Source: Limnephilus marmoratus
Taxonomy: Eukaryota; Arthropoda; Insecta; Trichoptera; Limnephilidae
Assembly: GCA_917880885.1 (NCBI GenBank)
Contig: OU862913.1
Span: forward strand, 3,782,001 to 3,846,000
Length of the DNA stretch: 64,000 nucleotides
Direction of reading: 5' to 3'
The number at the start of each line of letters is the position of its first letter. The first letter of the stretch is position 1. A program made the position numbers and the translations under genes. The notes below the pieces were generated by a model. That model did no database searches and was not told the DNA's origin. It worked only from the letters and a program-made list of their open reading frames with translations. Below are positions 20,760 to 33,013 of this stretch, one piece after another.

Positions 20760-21340
20760 AATCCAAATTAGCTTTAATTTATACCTTCATCCAAAAATGC
20801 TGAAAGGCGTGATGATAAAACTATTAAAATAGTGTACTTTTTGTAGTTATTTTTTGATTATAAGTATTTATCATTTTTCAATAATGTCTAAACTTAATAA
20901 GAATTTAAAAAAAATCTGAAATATATTAGTTTGTAAGTGCGCAAATAAATACACAAATGGACCAATTTTCGTCAAGAAACACATGTACGTACATATTTTT
21001 TAATGATTTTATTGAAACTAAAATTAAAATTCTAATACATAACTTTGCTAGATAATGTATTGATTTATTTTACTGCATGATTACATTATTTGAAATGGGT
21101 GTGGTATAATACAAAAACTTTTTTGAAAATTTAACAAATCTGCCAACGACCTATGGAATAACCTTATTATACTAAAAATTAAAAAAAATTCTAAAAATTT
21201 ATTACATAACTATGCTAAATAAAAGAACAATCTTTCGAAATCCATTTATAATTTTTTGTGGAAAAGAGTCAATACGTCTAAAAACTTTTTTGAAAATGAC
21301 GTATTTCCGGCTTTCTCTGGTAATGCCCTCTTAAAGGTTA
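20760..21340 (+). repeat. Dispersed repeat, direct copy at 45430-46014
   Basis: About 560 bp starting AATTTATACCTTCATCCAAA is repeated in the same orientation at 45430-46014 with few differences. It carries no open frame. The shared right edge lies at AATGCCCTCTTAA. Confidence 0.75.
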
Positions 21341-21955
21341 AAAACCTTCCCATTCCAGGGGAAATTACTAAGATATTGTAATCAGTTCTTTCTAAATGAG
21401 GTTGCGCATGATTGTATTTCCGTTTTTTTGTATTTGTATTTTATTTTAATAAAATGCTACATGCAATTATGAGTTTTTCATTTTATTTTTAAAATAATTT
21501 TTAGGCTGATAAATTGGGTAAGGATTTATATTGTTGATGGTAGTATCTTTTTTTTATTTTTCTCTATCCTTGTCGATGGTATGTGACGTCAGAGTAATAA
21601 AATTTTCATTTTGACAGTTAAAATAGTGTTGAAATGGTATTGTGTTGAAACCAGTTGGGAACAAAAAGCCGGAAGATATCGATCTAGGTATTAGTTCATT
21701 TATGCAGATCACCGAGACAAACCATTGTTATATATTTTATGCCTTAGCCATTTTGTTTGGTTGAATACACGGACTGTTGAAAAGTGCCCAGTCTTTAATT
21801 CATCTCCCTGTTTATAATATTATTATGGAGAGTGGTGTAACAATTGTTTAAAAACATGTTGTGTATATAAGTATTTAATTATACGTGCGTAATAATTATA
21901 GGCAACTGATATAAGATACAGCGTAGCTACAGCTGTTCGATGTCCACCATTTTAA
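21341..21955. other. Spacer, nothing recognised
   Basis: AT-rich DNA with no supported gene. Confidence 0.35.
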
Positions 21956-21964
21956 AGTACGGAA

Positions 21965-22058
21965 TTCGGGGTTGGAGGGTTGGCCGCAGCCACCACGCGA
22001 TCGGCCAACCTTCCAACTCCAAACTAAGTTCGGAGTTGGAAGGTTGGCTTTGGTGTGG
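21965..22058. repeat. GC-rich inverted repeat
   Basis: GTTGGAGGGTTGGCCG at about 21971 faces CGGCCAACCTTCCAACTCC near 22002-22020, and a third copy (GGAGTTGGAAGGTTGGC) follows near 22033. The block is much richer in GC than its surroundings. It may be an element end; I cannot identify it. Confidence 0.5.
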
Positions 22059-22384
22059 AAGTACCATAAAGTTAAGGGTTGAAATCAATACAAAAGTGAA
22101 TTAAGTTTATTTGTATATTTATACTGCGTTTTTACAGGTTGTTCACACACATGTGAGAACAACCCAGTTATAAAAACTCAGTTAATTATACAAATAAGAT
22201 AAAGTGTATACACAATCAATTAGCCATATAATATAATGATTAATTTTGGAACAGTTAAAATAAAAATTTGATAAAATAAAACAAAAAAAAAGTTAGATAT
22301 ATAGAATTTAGAAAAAAAAATCAAAGATTACTCACATATCAATTAAAGATAGGCAAGATAAGAGACATAATTAGAGACAAAAAA

Positions 22385-23925
22385 TTATTTATTTTTTATT
22401 TATTTATTTAGTAACTATATAATATTTTTTACATTTTTATATGAAACATGTTAGTTAGATGTATATATGTATAAAATAGAAAATATATTTGAAGTCCTCC
22501 TCACTAGGAGATCCTGTGCTGAGGTGGACTATGCTTTGGATAAGTTTTTCAGCGACTTCTATGGTTTAACTTGTTTGGATAAGGTTTTCCAGAAACTTCT
22601 ATGATGTTTTAAGTATACTAGTAAGGTCATTTTCCGGTAGTTCCTTCAGCCAACATTTAATGTCCTTAATGTAGCTGTTTTTTTGTTTTAATTTGTTTGA
22701 TACTAAGTGGGAGTTTGTTATATAACTTTACTGCTAAAAATTCAGAACTTCTTTGACCAAATGAAGAGTTACACTTTGGTATATTAAGTGTGTCTGTTTG
22801 TTTGGCTCTGGTTTTATGAGCATGTGATGTTTCTTTCTCTAGGTCGTTTTTGTGGTGATGTACTAGAATGTTTTTGGCATAGATTTTCTGTATGCTTGGA
22901 ACATCAAACTGTTTAAAAATTTCTGTTGTTGACGTCCTTATGGGGACCTTTAGAATGGTCTTTATGATGCAATTCTGAGTTATCTTAAGTTGTTTTAAGT
23001 GATTAGATGCTGCTGAGCCCCATCCTATTATTTTGTTAGCTTTTTTGAGGTAAGATCAATGTGTGAATTCCACTGTAGTTTTTCATCAATTTCAATCCCA
23101 AGATATTTAATACTTTTTGTTTGGGATATAGACGGGCAGGAACATTGTGGAAAAGTATTTTGACATTCATGTAATTTGAGGGTATGCACATTCATTGGTT
23201 GTCCTCTTTTGTTTTTGGAGAAAGTGAGATATTTAGTTTTATTTACATGTAATGTAAGGGAGTTTACTTTTAGCCAGTTTTGAAGTACAGCCAGGCCATG
23301 TTCCGCCTCCTTGTAAGTTCTTGTCCAATCTTGTTCGTGGAATATAATAACAGTGTCATCTGCAAAGCTCATTATGTTTCCATTTATGGGAAGATTCATA
23401 AGGTCATTTATGTATATCAGAAATAGTATAGGTCCTAATACGCTTCCCTGGGGGACCCCGAATTTAATTGGAAGAGATTTGCTCTTTCTTTTACCAATTT
23501 GTACAATTTGTTCTCTTCCAGTTAAATAACTTCTAAGTAGGTTTAGAGTTGTTTCAGTTATTCCATTTTTTTTAGTTTTAAGTACAGTATTTTATGATCA
23601 ATTGTATCGAAAGCTTTATGAAGATCAATGAAAACTGCTAAGCATTTTTGCCTTCATCCATTCATTCATCTAATAATTGTATTAGTTACTTTAGCTATAG
23701 CATCACCAGTACCCAGGTTTTTCCTAAAAACATACTGCGTAGGTGATAATATTTTATTGGTATCCAAAAATGTAAGAACTTGTTTTTTATTACTTTTTCC
23801 AATATTTTCGATAGAGGAGTTAAAATACTAATTGGTCGATAATTTGAAATATCATTTTTGGGACCATTTTTATATAATGGTATGATTGTAGCAATTTTAA
23901 GACAAAAAAAAAAAAAAAAAAAACA
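22385..23925 (-). mobile_element. LINE, minus strand, decayed
   Basis: On the minus strand the blocks run KIATIIPLYKNG, NDISNYRPISIL (about 23900-23840), a VPQGS-like box near 23440, MSFADDTVIIF near 23370, KTKYLTFSKNKRGQP and IKYLGIEIDEKLQWNSH to 23040, then an AT-rich end near 22390. This is a LINE ORF2 with several frame breaks, related to the copy at 9906-11135. A run of about 20 A lies at 23905-23923. Confidence 0.65.
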
Positions 23926-23986
23926 ACGGGAAAAACACCTGATAAACAACATGATACATAATAAAAACAACATGATACATAATAAT

Positions 23987-24900
23987 TTAGCACATATTTT
24001 TCAGCAATCGCAGAGTATTTTTTTTTAATCCATATAAATTATGGACAAAAAAATCTACTTCAGCACACTCTATCTTATTATACAGTCGACACATTTGGGT
24101 CAGAGGACTAACATAGGCGGTATTGTTTTTAAATGTATTCAGGTGAAACATATTATGGCGTCTTAGCAATGGGAATTGGGAACATTTATATCAATGTTGC
24201 TAAGACACAATGAAGTATCAAGATGGCCGTGAATTATTTTATGTAAACATAGATCAGTCAATTGCCTTCTGATTTTAAGTGTATTAATTTTTAAGTATTC
24301 AATCGCATGTCTAAGATGTTCATGTAATTGACATTTAAAAGATAACAGTCTTAGCATTTTTTTTGAACTGATTCCACAATGTTTTCATACTTGCAGTAAA
24401 GTGGATTCCAAATAGTGCCTCCATATTCAAGTTTACTTATAATTAAGGCATTGTAAAGGGTTAGAATTGATAGAGGATCTTTGAAAGGTTTACATATTCT
24501 ATGAATAAATCCCATCATTTTAATGTCGTTAAAGTGTATATCGAATATGAATTTAGAATCAAGAGTGATTCCTAGGTCTCTTATGGAGGATACTTTTTTA
24601 AGAAAAGTATTATTAATAACATCCTTTATAATTCTATTCCGAGTGAAGTTTAAGTGTAACATTTTTCAACATTTAAGTGCATATCATTGACAGTACACCA
24701 GTTATTGAGTGTATCGAGGTCGTTTTGAAGAAGTTGATGATCAGGAACACACTTAATTTTACGAAAATTTTTAAAATCATCGGCGAAAAAAGCATAATCA
24801 CAGTTTAATTTTAAACCAAGGTCATTTGTGAATATTACAAAAAGAAAAAAAAACCAGATTTGACCCCTGTGGTACGCCAGAAGTTACATCTAGTTTACAT
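23987..24900 (-). mobile_element. Second LINE, minus strand, decayed
   Basis: The minus strand reads TSGVPQGSNL near 24880, FFADDFKNF near 24790, then SSIRDLGITLDSKFIFDIHF near 24580 and YNALIISKLEYGGTIWNPLY near 24410, in the correct order. The C-terminal part breaks into three frames. A related C-terminus lies at 42381-42686 on the plus strand. A T-rich stretch has replaced part of the region near 24840. Confidence 0.65.
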
Positions 24901-25059
24901 TATTATCATTATCTAGGTTTACATTATTTCAAAATTCTGGAATAATCCATTTTATTTTTTAATTCGGAATAAATGAAAGAATCTACAGAATTGAGTTTGA
25001 ATTAAAAGAAAACGAATAACGTATTTAATCAACATTATTAACATGTTTCGAAACCAAAG
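24901..25059. other. Short AT-rich spacer
   Basis: Nothing recognised between the LINE and the decayed finger sequence. Confidence 0.3.
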
Positions 25060-25295
25060 GTTTTTTCATCAGGACAAAATTTTGCAGCCGGAACACGAAA
25101 AAGGTTTCTCTGCAATGAGTCTACTAAGCATGGTTTAATACATTTATTTATTATACTTACAGCCGCAACAAGACAATGGTTTTTCTCTACCATAATTAAA
25201 ATAAATAATCACGTAAGATACGTGAACAAGGCATTTCTCCAGCATGGGTGCATATGGTACCATAAACGATAACTGTGTGAGGAGGACTTATAATT
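25060..25295 (-). pseudogene. Decayed fingers beyond the locus 2 stop
   Basis: Past the stop at 25296 the minus strand still shows pieces of linker and C-terminal finger halves at 25240-25290, 25200-25240, 25160-25190 and 25075-25115. They contain stops, indels and AT-rich patches. The locus 2 array was once longer. Confidence 0.6.
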
Positions 25296-26191
25296 TTAGG
25301 AACATGAATGAGGTTTTTGTCCAGTTTGGGTGCGTAAATGAACTGTCAAATGTGACTTACGTGAGCAGGAGTAGTTACATTGGGAGCATGAATGTTGCTT
25401 TTCTCCAGTATGGGTAGGTAAGTGCCGAGTTAAACTTGATTTGTCTGAGCAGGTGAAGTTACAATGAACACATGCATGAGGTTTTTCTCCAGTATGGATT
25501 CGTAAGTGTCTTGTTAAATCTGATTTGCTTGAGCAGGAGTAGTTACATTGGGGACATGAATAAGGTTTTTCCACAGTATGGATGCGTAAGTGCCTTGTTA
25601 AATCTGATATTCTTGAGCAGGAATAGTTGCATTGGGAACATGAATAAGGTTTTTCTCCAGTATGGATGCGTAAGTGCTTTGTTAAAACTGATTGGTCTGA
25701 GAAGGAGTAGTTACAATGTGGACACGAATGAGGCTTTTCTCCAGTATGGATGGGTAAGTGCCTAGTTAAACTTGATTTGTCTGAGCAAATGAAGTCACAA
25801 TGGACACATGAATGAGGCTTTTCTCCAGTATGGATGCGTAAATGCCTTGTTAAATCTGATTTGCTTGAGCAGGAGTAGTTACAATGTGAACATGAATAAG
25901 GTTTTTCCCCAGTATGGGAGCGTAAGTGCTTTGTTAAAACTGATTTGTTTGAGCAGGAGTAGTTACAATGTGGACATGATTGAGGCTTTTCTCCAGTATG
26001 GGTGCGTAAGTGCACTGTTAAATTTGATTTGTTTGAACAGGAGAAGTTACAATGTGGACAGGAATGAGGCTTTTCTCCAGTATGGGTGCGTAAGTGCCTT
26101 GTTAAATTTGATTTGTTTGAACAGGAGTAATTACAATAGGAACACAAATGAAGTTTGTCTCCATGGTGCACCTTCAGGTCCGTCATTTTAT
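25296..26191 (-). CDS. C2H2 zinc-finger array exon, locus 2
   Basis: The exon opens after TTTTTTTGCAG at 26192; with the G from exon B it reads DKMTDLKVHHGDK, the linker shared by all finger exons of this family. Ten C2H2 fingers follow, spaced by HTGEKP linkers, with the pattern HSCPHCNYSCSNKSxLTRHLRTH. Finger 10 has Q in place of the last zinc His (HLRTQTGQKP) and the frame stops just after HSCS, where sister copies have the second half of the finger pair. Contact residues are dominated by N-S-N, S-S-D and D-S-S triplets. Probably a DNA-binding nuclear protein. Confidence 0.8.
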
Positions 26192-26279
26192 CTGCAAAAA
26201 AACAGCGGGTAAACCTCAATAAGTAATAACGCAATGAGAAAATTATTAAAACAAACTCACAAACAAAAATCGAGTTTAC

Positions 26280-26432
26280 CTGCAGTCTCGCCCATTCTTT
26301 CAGAGTATTCTAAGCATTCCTTTTTAACATCTGTCAGGTCTATGTCTATTTCCGTATTAAGAATTCCCTGTCCATCTTCTTCACGGGGTTCTGATTCCGC
26401 ATTGATTGGTACAGTCTCCACCTTAATGTTTC
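26280..26432 (-). CDS. Acidic module exon, type B, locus 2
   Basis: A 153-bp symmetric exon (acceptor TTAATTCCAG, donor GTAAAC). It encodes GNIKVETVPINAESEPREED and then TEIDIDLTDVKKEC. The first SUMO-type lysine is replaced by asparagine (INAE); the second (VKKE) is intact. It lies 88 bp from the finger exon, the same short intron as in loci 3, 4 and 6. Confidence 0.8.
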
Positions 26433-26859
26433 CTGGAATTAACAATAACAAAACATTGACAATAAGTAATTGATTAATCATATCACATACTTAGTTAAAA
26501 AGGTCACAATCAAAAATGCAAAATCTTTTCTACTTCAACTTGATAATCAAAGAACAATCGCTACTATTATATACCTACAGATCTCCGAACACACATATTA
26601 CAAACCCATTCTTACACCTACTGCATGCAATTTTAGCAAACATAGAACTCTACCAAAATACGAATAATATAATTGGTGTAATATAATCAACAAAATGCTT
26701 CCCAAAGCGAACGAATATTTAAATTAATTAACTCTTTTTTGGTATCGAATGCAGGCTACGCATTGTCAACACAAGGTTTCCTTCGAGCTCTATACATTTT
26801 ATTTGAAATTGATTTATTTGGTTGTAGGTATTAGAATAAGGTGTAGGTGAGTGGTAGTC

Positions 26860-28820
26860 TTCTGATTTCTTAAATATATCTGACCAATTATTCCTATTCC
26901 ACTCAACAGAAACCGGGTTACTTCGTGTCCTGTCAGATATTACCCTTGCCATAGAGTCAGGTAAGTTAGCGCTTCTTTCACTTTTAGACATGAGCGCCGC
27001 ATTTGACACCATTGACCACGACTTTCTCATTAATAGACTAGAAGTAACATTTGGTTTGCATTCTAACGTAAAAAAATGGCTACAATCTTATCTAACAAAC
27101 CGCTCACAAGCAGTGAAGGTGGGAAATAAACAATCTAACTTCACAAAACTCTCTTCAGGGGTACCCCAGGGATCCGTTTTGGGTCCACTTCTCTTCATCC
27201 TCTTCACAAATGATGTCGCAAGTATTATCGAGTCATTTGATCTCCTTTCTCACTGTTATGCCGATGATCAGCAAGTCTACTTTTACTGCACACCAAATGA
27301 GATCACCGGCCTTAAAATTCGCACAGTTGAGTGTCTAGAAGCAATTAATTCCTGGATGTCCTCAAACAAACTGAAGCTCAATCCATCAAAGACTGAATTT
27401 CTGTGGGCAGCCACAAGTAGACGTCAACATCTAATAGACAACTCGCCAATTGCTATTTCCGGCAATGACGTAATTGCGAAAACAACCGTCAAACTTCTGG
27501 GAGTTCATCTGGATTCAGACCTTTCATTGAAAAGTCAGGTGAATGGTGAATAGGACCGTTAGCACAGGGTTCTTCTACTTAAGACAACTTAAGTCAGTTC
27601 GTAGGAACCTTTCAACAGAAGCAACCAAGCTTCTTGTGAATTCATATATAGTATCACGTCTTGATTACTGCAATGGTATCTATGCAAGTCTTCCTAAATG
27701 TCAAACTGATAAACTACAATCAGTGTTCAATGCCGCAGCACTACTAATCACTGGGGTACCCAAGTTTTCGCACATTTCGGAACACCTCCGAAATCTTCAC
27801 TGGTTGAAGTGCCCTGAAAGGATCCAGTATAAGTTATGCTGGATTGTGTTTAAAGCTATTAATGAAATGGCTCCACCCTATATCTCTGAACTATGCATTC
27901 CGGAAAATATAGGTCTAAGGCAGTCATCTCTTAGATCAGCGACATCGTCTGCAATTGGAAGGTTGAAAGAACCCAAGCGAAATCCGAACACTAATTTTGG
28001 TGATCGTGCGTTTGGAGTATCCGGCCCTGAGGCTTGGAATAAACTTCCCATGGAACTGAGATGCATAACCAACCCAGCGGAATTTAGATCCAAACTAAAA
28101 ACTCACTTTTTCAAATACTCATTTCCATAAATTCATCATTTGATTTAAACTTCGTAATTTTTATTTTTTATTCCTGTTTATTTATACTCTAATAATTGTT
28201 GATGTCCACGAATATATACTATTTTATTTGCTTTTCCCTACAACCACTCAAAAGTCAAAATGCTATTGATACCTACCAATAGACTGTCAGTGATAACACC
28301 TCAATCTGTTTAATGTTGTGCGATGAATCATCTTAATACGGTAAAGATCGGCGATTGATTTCAATAATTTATTTAAGTTATCCACACGTTTTCGTCAATC
28401 CGATAATTTTTGAATCCATGTCCTTAAATAGTAATATTATGTAAAAACTTTCTTCTTCTTCTGGCGCTGTGTGTGATTCTGTCGAATGTATGACATGTAT
28501 ACTTCATACGTCGATGCATGTATAAGATGCGTAGAAGTATTTTTAAATGTAAATACATATGTTAGTTTTAAATCTCTAACTTTAAGTCATGATTGTAAAT
28601 ATGTATGTCATTGATTTCAGTTTTAGGTCAGCATTTATATGTCTTAGTCATAAGTCACTAGCTATAAGTCTTAGATGTAAGTCACTAGTAATAATTTTTA
28701 ATGTTAGTTGTAAGCCAGTAATATAATTATTTTATACCTATGTCTATTTGTACAGCGCCCTTGAGGTGATTTTTCACGAAAACGGCGCTATATAAATTAG
28801 CCAAATATTATTATTATTAA
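26860..28820 (+). mobile_element. CR1/L2-like LINE, 5' truncated
   Basis: Reverse transcriptase blocks LLDMSAAFDTIDHDFL, SSGVPQGSVLGPLLFILF and CYADDQQVYF run in order. The 3' end carries ACGGCGCTATATAAAT followed by ATTATTATT, an ending common in the CR1/L2 group. It lies inside the intron between exon B and the exon A relic of locus 2. Confidence 0.75.
26990..28130 (+). pseudogene. CR1/L2-like LINE ORF2, frameshifted
   Basis: Two overlapping frames (26990-27553 and 27543-28130) together cover reverse transcriptase and the C-terminal region. The first ends LLGVHLDSDLSLKSQVNGE; the second begins VNRTVSTGFFYLRQLKSVRR, the normal continuation, so one frameshift near 27545 separates them. The C-terminus FGVSGPEAWNKLPMELR is typical of the group. 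The catalytic pair is YADD. Apart from the single frameshift, the copy is fairly young compared with other LINEs here. Confidence 0.75.
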
Positions 28821-29110
28821 TTAGAAAAATAGTTTCATCCGCAAAAATGATTTCACTTTCACATTTCGTATGGCATTAATGTAAAATTAAGAATAGAACT
28901 GGACTCAGAATACTTTCTTTAGGCACCCCGAATTTGACATCAATAAACTCGCTGGTTATGTTTAAAGTTTTATCGGTTGCTTTCTTATTTACATATTTAC
29001 CACTTACATTAAAACTAACTTACAACCTGCAGGGTAGGCAGAGATGATAGACTTTTACCCAATTAGGTACGATACTGAACACCTACGTGTGTGTACTCAC
29101 TATCATACAT
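28800..29110 (-). mobile_element. LINE fragment shared with exon A copies
   Basis: On the minus strand it contains AACCAGCGAGTTTATTGATG and TCAAATTCGGGGTGCC, then a decayed FADE-like box. It matches 37690-37840 and 449-620 in sequence and in position downstream of a module exon. It was carried along by duplication of the exon A segment. Confidence 0.6.
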
Positions 29111-29206
29111 ACATCAGGGCTCCGTATCAGCACTCCATTTCCAAAACAAGAAACTGTTCTGACTGCGTCCATTTGAAATTATTTCGTTATATGCAAAACA
29201 ACTTAC

Positions 29207-29403
29207 TGGTTGGAAAAAACTCTCGGCGTACTGCAAGCATTCCATCTTCACATCCGGGAGGCACATTTCACATTTATACGCAATTTCAGCCGAACCTTCT
29301 TTCTGCGACCATGGTTCAGTCTTCTCTTCTTGATGGAAAATCTCTCTGGGTTGGGAAGATCCATGGCACCGCTGTGAGAGCGTTTAACTAACAACGGAAT
29401 GCT
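29207..29403 (-). pseudogene. Exon A of locus 2, frameshifted
   Basis: Acceptor TGTTTTCAG, the shared leader and ATG at 29364 are intact, followed by MDLPNPERFSIK. An extra 8 bases (AAGAAGAG) after the first lysine codon move the rest out of frame, and it meets TGA. In the correct frame the remainder still reads as the usual module to donor GTAAGT after 29207. If locus 2 is expressed it needs another start. Confidence 0.65.
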
Positions 29404-29639
29404 CTGAAAACAAACTAACTACAAAGTTATAGTATTTTGTTACACAACTAAACTAAAATTAGTAGTGAAATAACTAGGTAGGCTGATAATGTAAAAGAGC
29501 TATTATCTGATTATTTCAAAGTATCTGAATTGGGCCCCAATTACACAGTCCTAATTTAAAATTTATTTTTGATTCCGTATCAATATTGCCGCAAAGTTAC
29601 TATTTATGCAATCCGTGTATGTATCAACGGTAGGAATTA

Positions 29640-30170
29640 TGTATATTTGAATTTTTTTTTTTTTTTTTTTTCTTTTTTTTTTTATTTAGTACAAGATTAT
29701 ACATGCATATACATAATTCATTAATTTTTTTGACTGCCCAACTAGGAGTATTCCCGTTTTAGGACAGTCAAATTAATATGGGTATAAACAAATGGAACAT
29801 GATTTGTACAAAAAAGAAAGAAAATTGATCAAATAAAAAGAGAAAATAAAAAGAACAGAAATAATATAAAATATAATAAAAAAAAGTTTAAAACCTATTA
29901 ACTGTTATTTGTTTAGCATAGTTATTAAAATAATATAAATTTAAAAAAAAAAAGGTAAATAGGTACATATATGTATAGGTAACTAAGAGAAATTAAGAGG
30001 GTTAAAACATTTAGGTAACTTCTGTATGCATTGCATATTATAGTCCTACATACAAGTGTTGTAGAAAAAAAAAAGAAAGAAAAGGAGAAGAGAAAGAATA
30101 AAATAAAAATGAAATAACCAATTAAAACATAAAATAGCCATCGGTTGTTTAGCATAGTTGTTGAGATGAT
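29640..30170 (-). repeat. T-rich/A-rich decayed LINE tail
   Basis: A long T run (29650-29685) and purine-rich simple sequence near 29815-29890 and 30065-30110. TTTAGCATAGTT occurs twice (29913 and 30149), suggesting a tandem copy of about 235 bp. No gene. Confidence 0.45.
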
Positions 30171-30435
30171 AATAAAAATAAATAAAAGTTATATATGTGT
30201 GTAATTATTAAGAAGTATCTTTTAGGTAGAATTAGGTACTCTGAAAGATAAAGCAAGCTTTCATTTTTGGTTTTATTAAATGAATGTACCGCCGAAATGT
30301 ATGTAGGCGCATAACTTCCGAACGACTGCACCAAATGGGATAATTCTTTTTTTGTGTTCGTTATTGTCAGGACTAGATTGTATAAAACTGCTGGTGAGCG
30401 CTGGCATTATAAAATTTGTATAAAAAAATTGCAGT
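30171..30435. repeat. Probable dispersed repeat
   Basis: ACTTCCGAACGACTGCACCA near 30313 and neighbouring sequence resemble consensus-like repetitive DNA, but I cannot identify the family. No gene. Confidence 0.3.
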
Positions 30436-30477
30436 AGATGGCACGCGAGCTGTTTAAAAACTCAATGTACGGAATGC

Positions 30478-30640
30478 AGGAGAGGGGAAGGGGGAAAAAA
30501 ACTCGGGAGAGGGGTTCACGGGACGGGGGAAGGGGGATAGTGGAGTGCGAAGAGGGAAGGTGGAGGAAGCGGAATGGGAACGCGAGGGAAAGGGGAGGCG
30601 GGAGAGGAAGGGGAGGCGGAAGGGGAAAAGGACGAATGCG
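30478..30640 (+). repeat. Polypurine tract of about 160 bp
   Basis: One strand is almost only G and A, with many GGGG and GGAGG groups. Several G runs close together could form a quadruplex or triplex. The open frame across it (116 codons) is low-complexity and not counted as a gene. Confidence 0.6.
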
Positions 30641-30919
30641 AATTACGAATGACACGCAGGGAGATATAATTTCTTTATTAAATTGCATAGCAACACATGC
30701 CGGGAACCAGCCAGTAATAAATAAGCAAGACATGCAGAAAATTTTCGAATTTGGTTCCTTTGTCTTGCGGGGAGGACGCTGTAGTTGATATAATTCAGTA
30801 TTGCAGTACGGCATATTCGCATGGGGAAGCATCTATAAGAATAATCTTTATCCGATAGTAACAACACATAAAATGATCATCAAAGTTATTATTAAAAAAC
30901 CAAGAATCTTCCCAACCAG

Positions 30920-31400
30920 CTAACTTTTTAAAAATTTAAGGCCCTACCGGTTTCAAAACTACTTAAAAAAGCGCTATTTAAACAGTTTTTAAAGAATCTG
31001 AAGTGTTCTTAACACGAAGTAAAAGACCTAGAACATCTGGGAACGTATATGTACCTAGATGCAACACGACAGCTGCACAACATCGTTATGAATATGTAGG
31101 CCCAAAGCTATATAACGAATTACCCAATGCAATAAAAAGTGAGAAAAACTGTCTTAAATTTAAAAAAAAAATCGCATTGTATTTTTTCAGATAAGCTACA
31201 GATTATCTTAATTGTATTTCTATAATTATATGTATTTTTCTAATTGTACAATTTTTTGTAATATCTTACTGTATTTTATTTTCATTTCTGTAACATATTA
31301 TCCATAAGCAGTTCTAAATATACCTAAGTACATAGAATAGCTCCCCAATTAGACGCGAGAATATTTCTCTACTAATTGGGTAACCACAAAAACTAAAAAT
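30920..31400 (+). mobile_element. LINE 3' fragment
   Basis: The plus strand at 31010-31194 reads RSKRPRTSGNVYVPRCNTTA and then YVGPKLYNELPNAIK, the usual C-terminus of LINE ORF2, then stops. The AT-rich 3' region ends near 31400. Confidence 0.6.
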
Positions 31401-32099
31401 AAAAACGTACTTCTATATCTAAAAGTTATATTGACATTGAAGTTATCGATTAGCTGATTTTAATAATGAAAAATGGATTCCCGAACTTGTATTAGAGCAT
31501 GATTTATCTAAAATGTAGCTCAACGGTCGCTTAGTTTGATTAGGAACAATGGCAGTGGAGTTGCAAGCAATATGAATAGCTCAAATAATACTCAGGAAGA
31601 AAATGTCATCATTAGAACTTACCAATAACTATCAAAGTGGAGGGTAGATTATTTAAACTGCGTGGGTTGAACAGTGAAAGGAAGGGATATTATTATGAAG
31701 AAATAGAGTGTGTAAACAGGACGGTAAGATTCGTCGGCATCGAAATCACGTGTCTGAAAAAGTGAGGTTATACATAGACAATAACGTATACATAGACTAG
31801 AAAAAATTTAAAGGTTTATTAAAGTAGATACCTATATTGACACTTACGCAGGTAATCAAACGGTTCACCATTGATATAATTTTATACATTTTACTCGTAG
31901 GTTGCTACAAACTAAAAATTATAAAAAAAAAACAAACAATCACTTAGTTTCAACCACTATAAAACTGATTTAACCACTTTAAAAAAAAACAAAAAATTTA
32001 CAAGCAATGCTAAAACTATATTAACAACAAAAGAAATCTTCAAACCTGCTTTGGGCACATTCGATGTATCATTTCTGATTTACTCGATTATATAGTTAC
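31401..32099. other. Upstream spacer of locus 3
   Basis: No gene. GAACTTACCAATAACTATCA near 31617 and AGGTTATACATAGACAATAA near 31770 recur near 14325 and 14440, so part of this DNA was copied between loci. Confidence 0.35.
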
Positions 32100-32380
32100 A
32101 CTCATACATCCATTTTTTAATTTACAATTTTTGCAGCGGCAACACTAAACATAAACTTCAAACAGCAACCCGTTCTCGTGAGTGATATGTCAATGTTGGT
32201 CACCGCTTTGTTGCTCCGCATTTCTAATACTAACATTCTATAAACTACACAATAATTGTGTTAAATTTATATTATTTTTAATTGTTTCAATAACCATCAT
32301 ATTTTTATATCAAAGTTTTTATAATTCAAGTGCCTCTACTTTTCTGGTGACGTTTCTTCAACGACCGCCTTCACCTTATA
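32100..32380 (+). promoter_or_regulatory. Putative promoter and non-coding first exon, locus 3
   Basis: The block is homologous to 59850-60233 in the same orientation and, in its last part, to 44480-44553. In all three the similarity leads to a donor-like GTGAGTAG (exon ends 32380, 60233, 44553), and each lies upstream of an exon A on the plus strand. Conservation of this donor in front of three genes suggests an untranslated first exon. No TATA box is obvious. Confidence 0.35.
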
Positions 32381-33013
32381 GTGAGTAGGTTCTTGTTTTA
32401 TTGACTACTTAACTACTAAGCTCCTTCAGTGGTGCTTTTTCATTGTATATCGATTAAAGTGGTGTTCAGGCACGGCTATAAACCGAGAGCAGATATATCT
32501 GTTGAACCGCGACGCTATCAAATATTTCTTCCTATGGTAGAAGAGGGGGTCAGATGAATTAGCGAGCGGCCACGGAATACACATTGTTTGTACTGAATCT
32601 GTCAACTTGACATCAATGACATCTGTCATCCACCGGTCTGAGCAGCTCTGTAATTAAAATGACCCCCTCTCCTGTTTTCGTGGGAGAGGGGGGCGCTTAA
32701 CCTTTGGCATATCGCCTCAGGAGCGGTTACGGCGTAATATGTGTATTGTCTATTGTTGATCTGCGCTTAGGTGTGAACGGTCTGAAGGGGTTGTATGGAG
32801 AGCGATATTTTGCGTGCTATGATCTTTTATAGGTGATAGCTTAGGCTGAACAGGGCTTAACACTTAAGGAGTGTTCAGACATCTAATATAACCGCTAGCA
32901 GGTATCTGTTGAACCGCGAGCGCTTATGTTTCGCTTACGTTCACACGGCGCAGATAAAATATTTCTTCCTATGGTAGGAGAGGGGGTCAGTTGAATTAGC
33001 GAGCGGCCACGGA

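Noticed and set aside
25472..26212. Plus-strand frames with repeated NLICLSRSSYN
   Set aside because: Antisense of the locus 2 finger array; the same pattern appears opposite every array of this family.
26728..27030. Minus-strand 100-codon frame at 26.7-27.0 kb
   Set aside because: Overlaps the plus-strand CR1/L2-like LINE, whose reverse transcriptase motifs are clear.
30438..30788. 116-codon plus-strand frame rich in R, G, E
   Set aside because: Low-complexity translation of the polypurine tract; no domain, no splice or start support.
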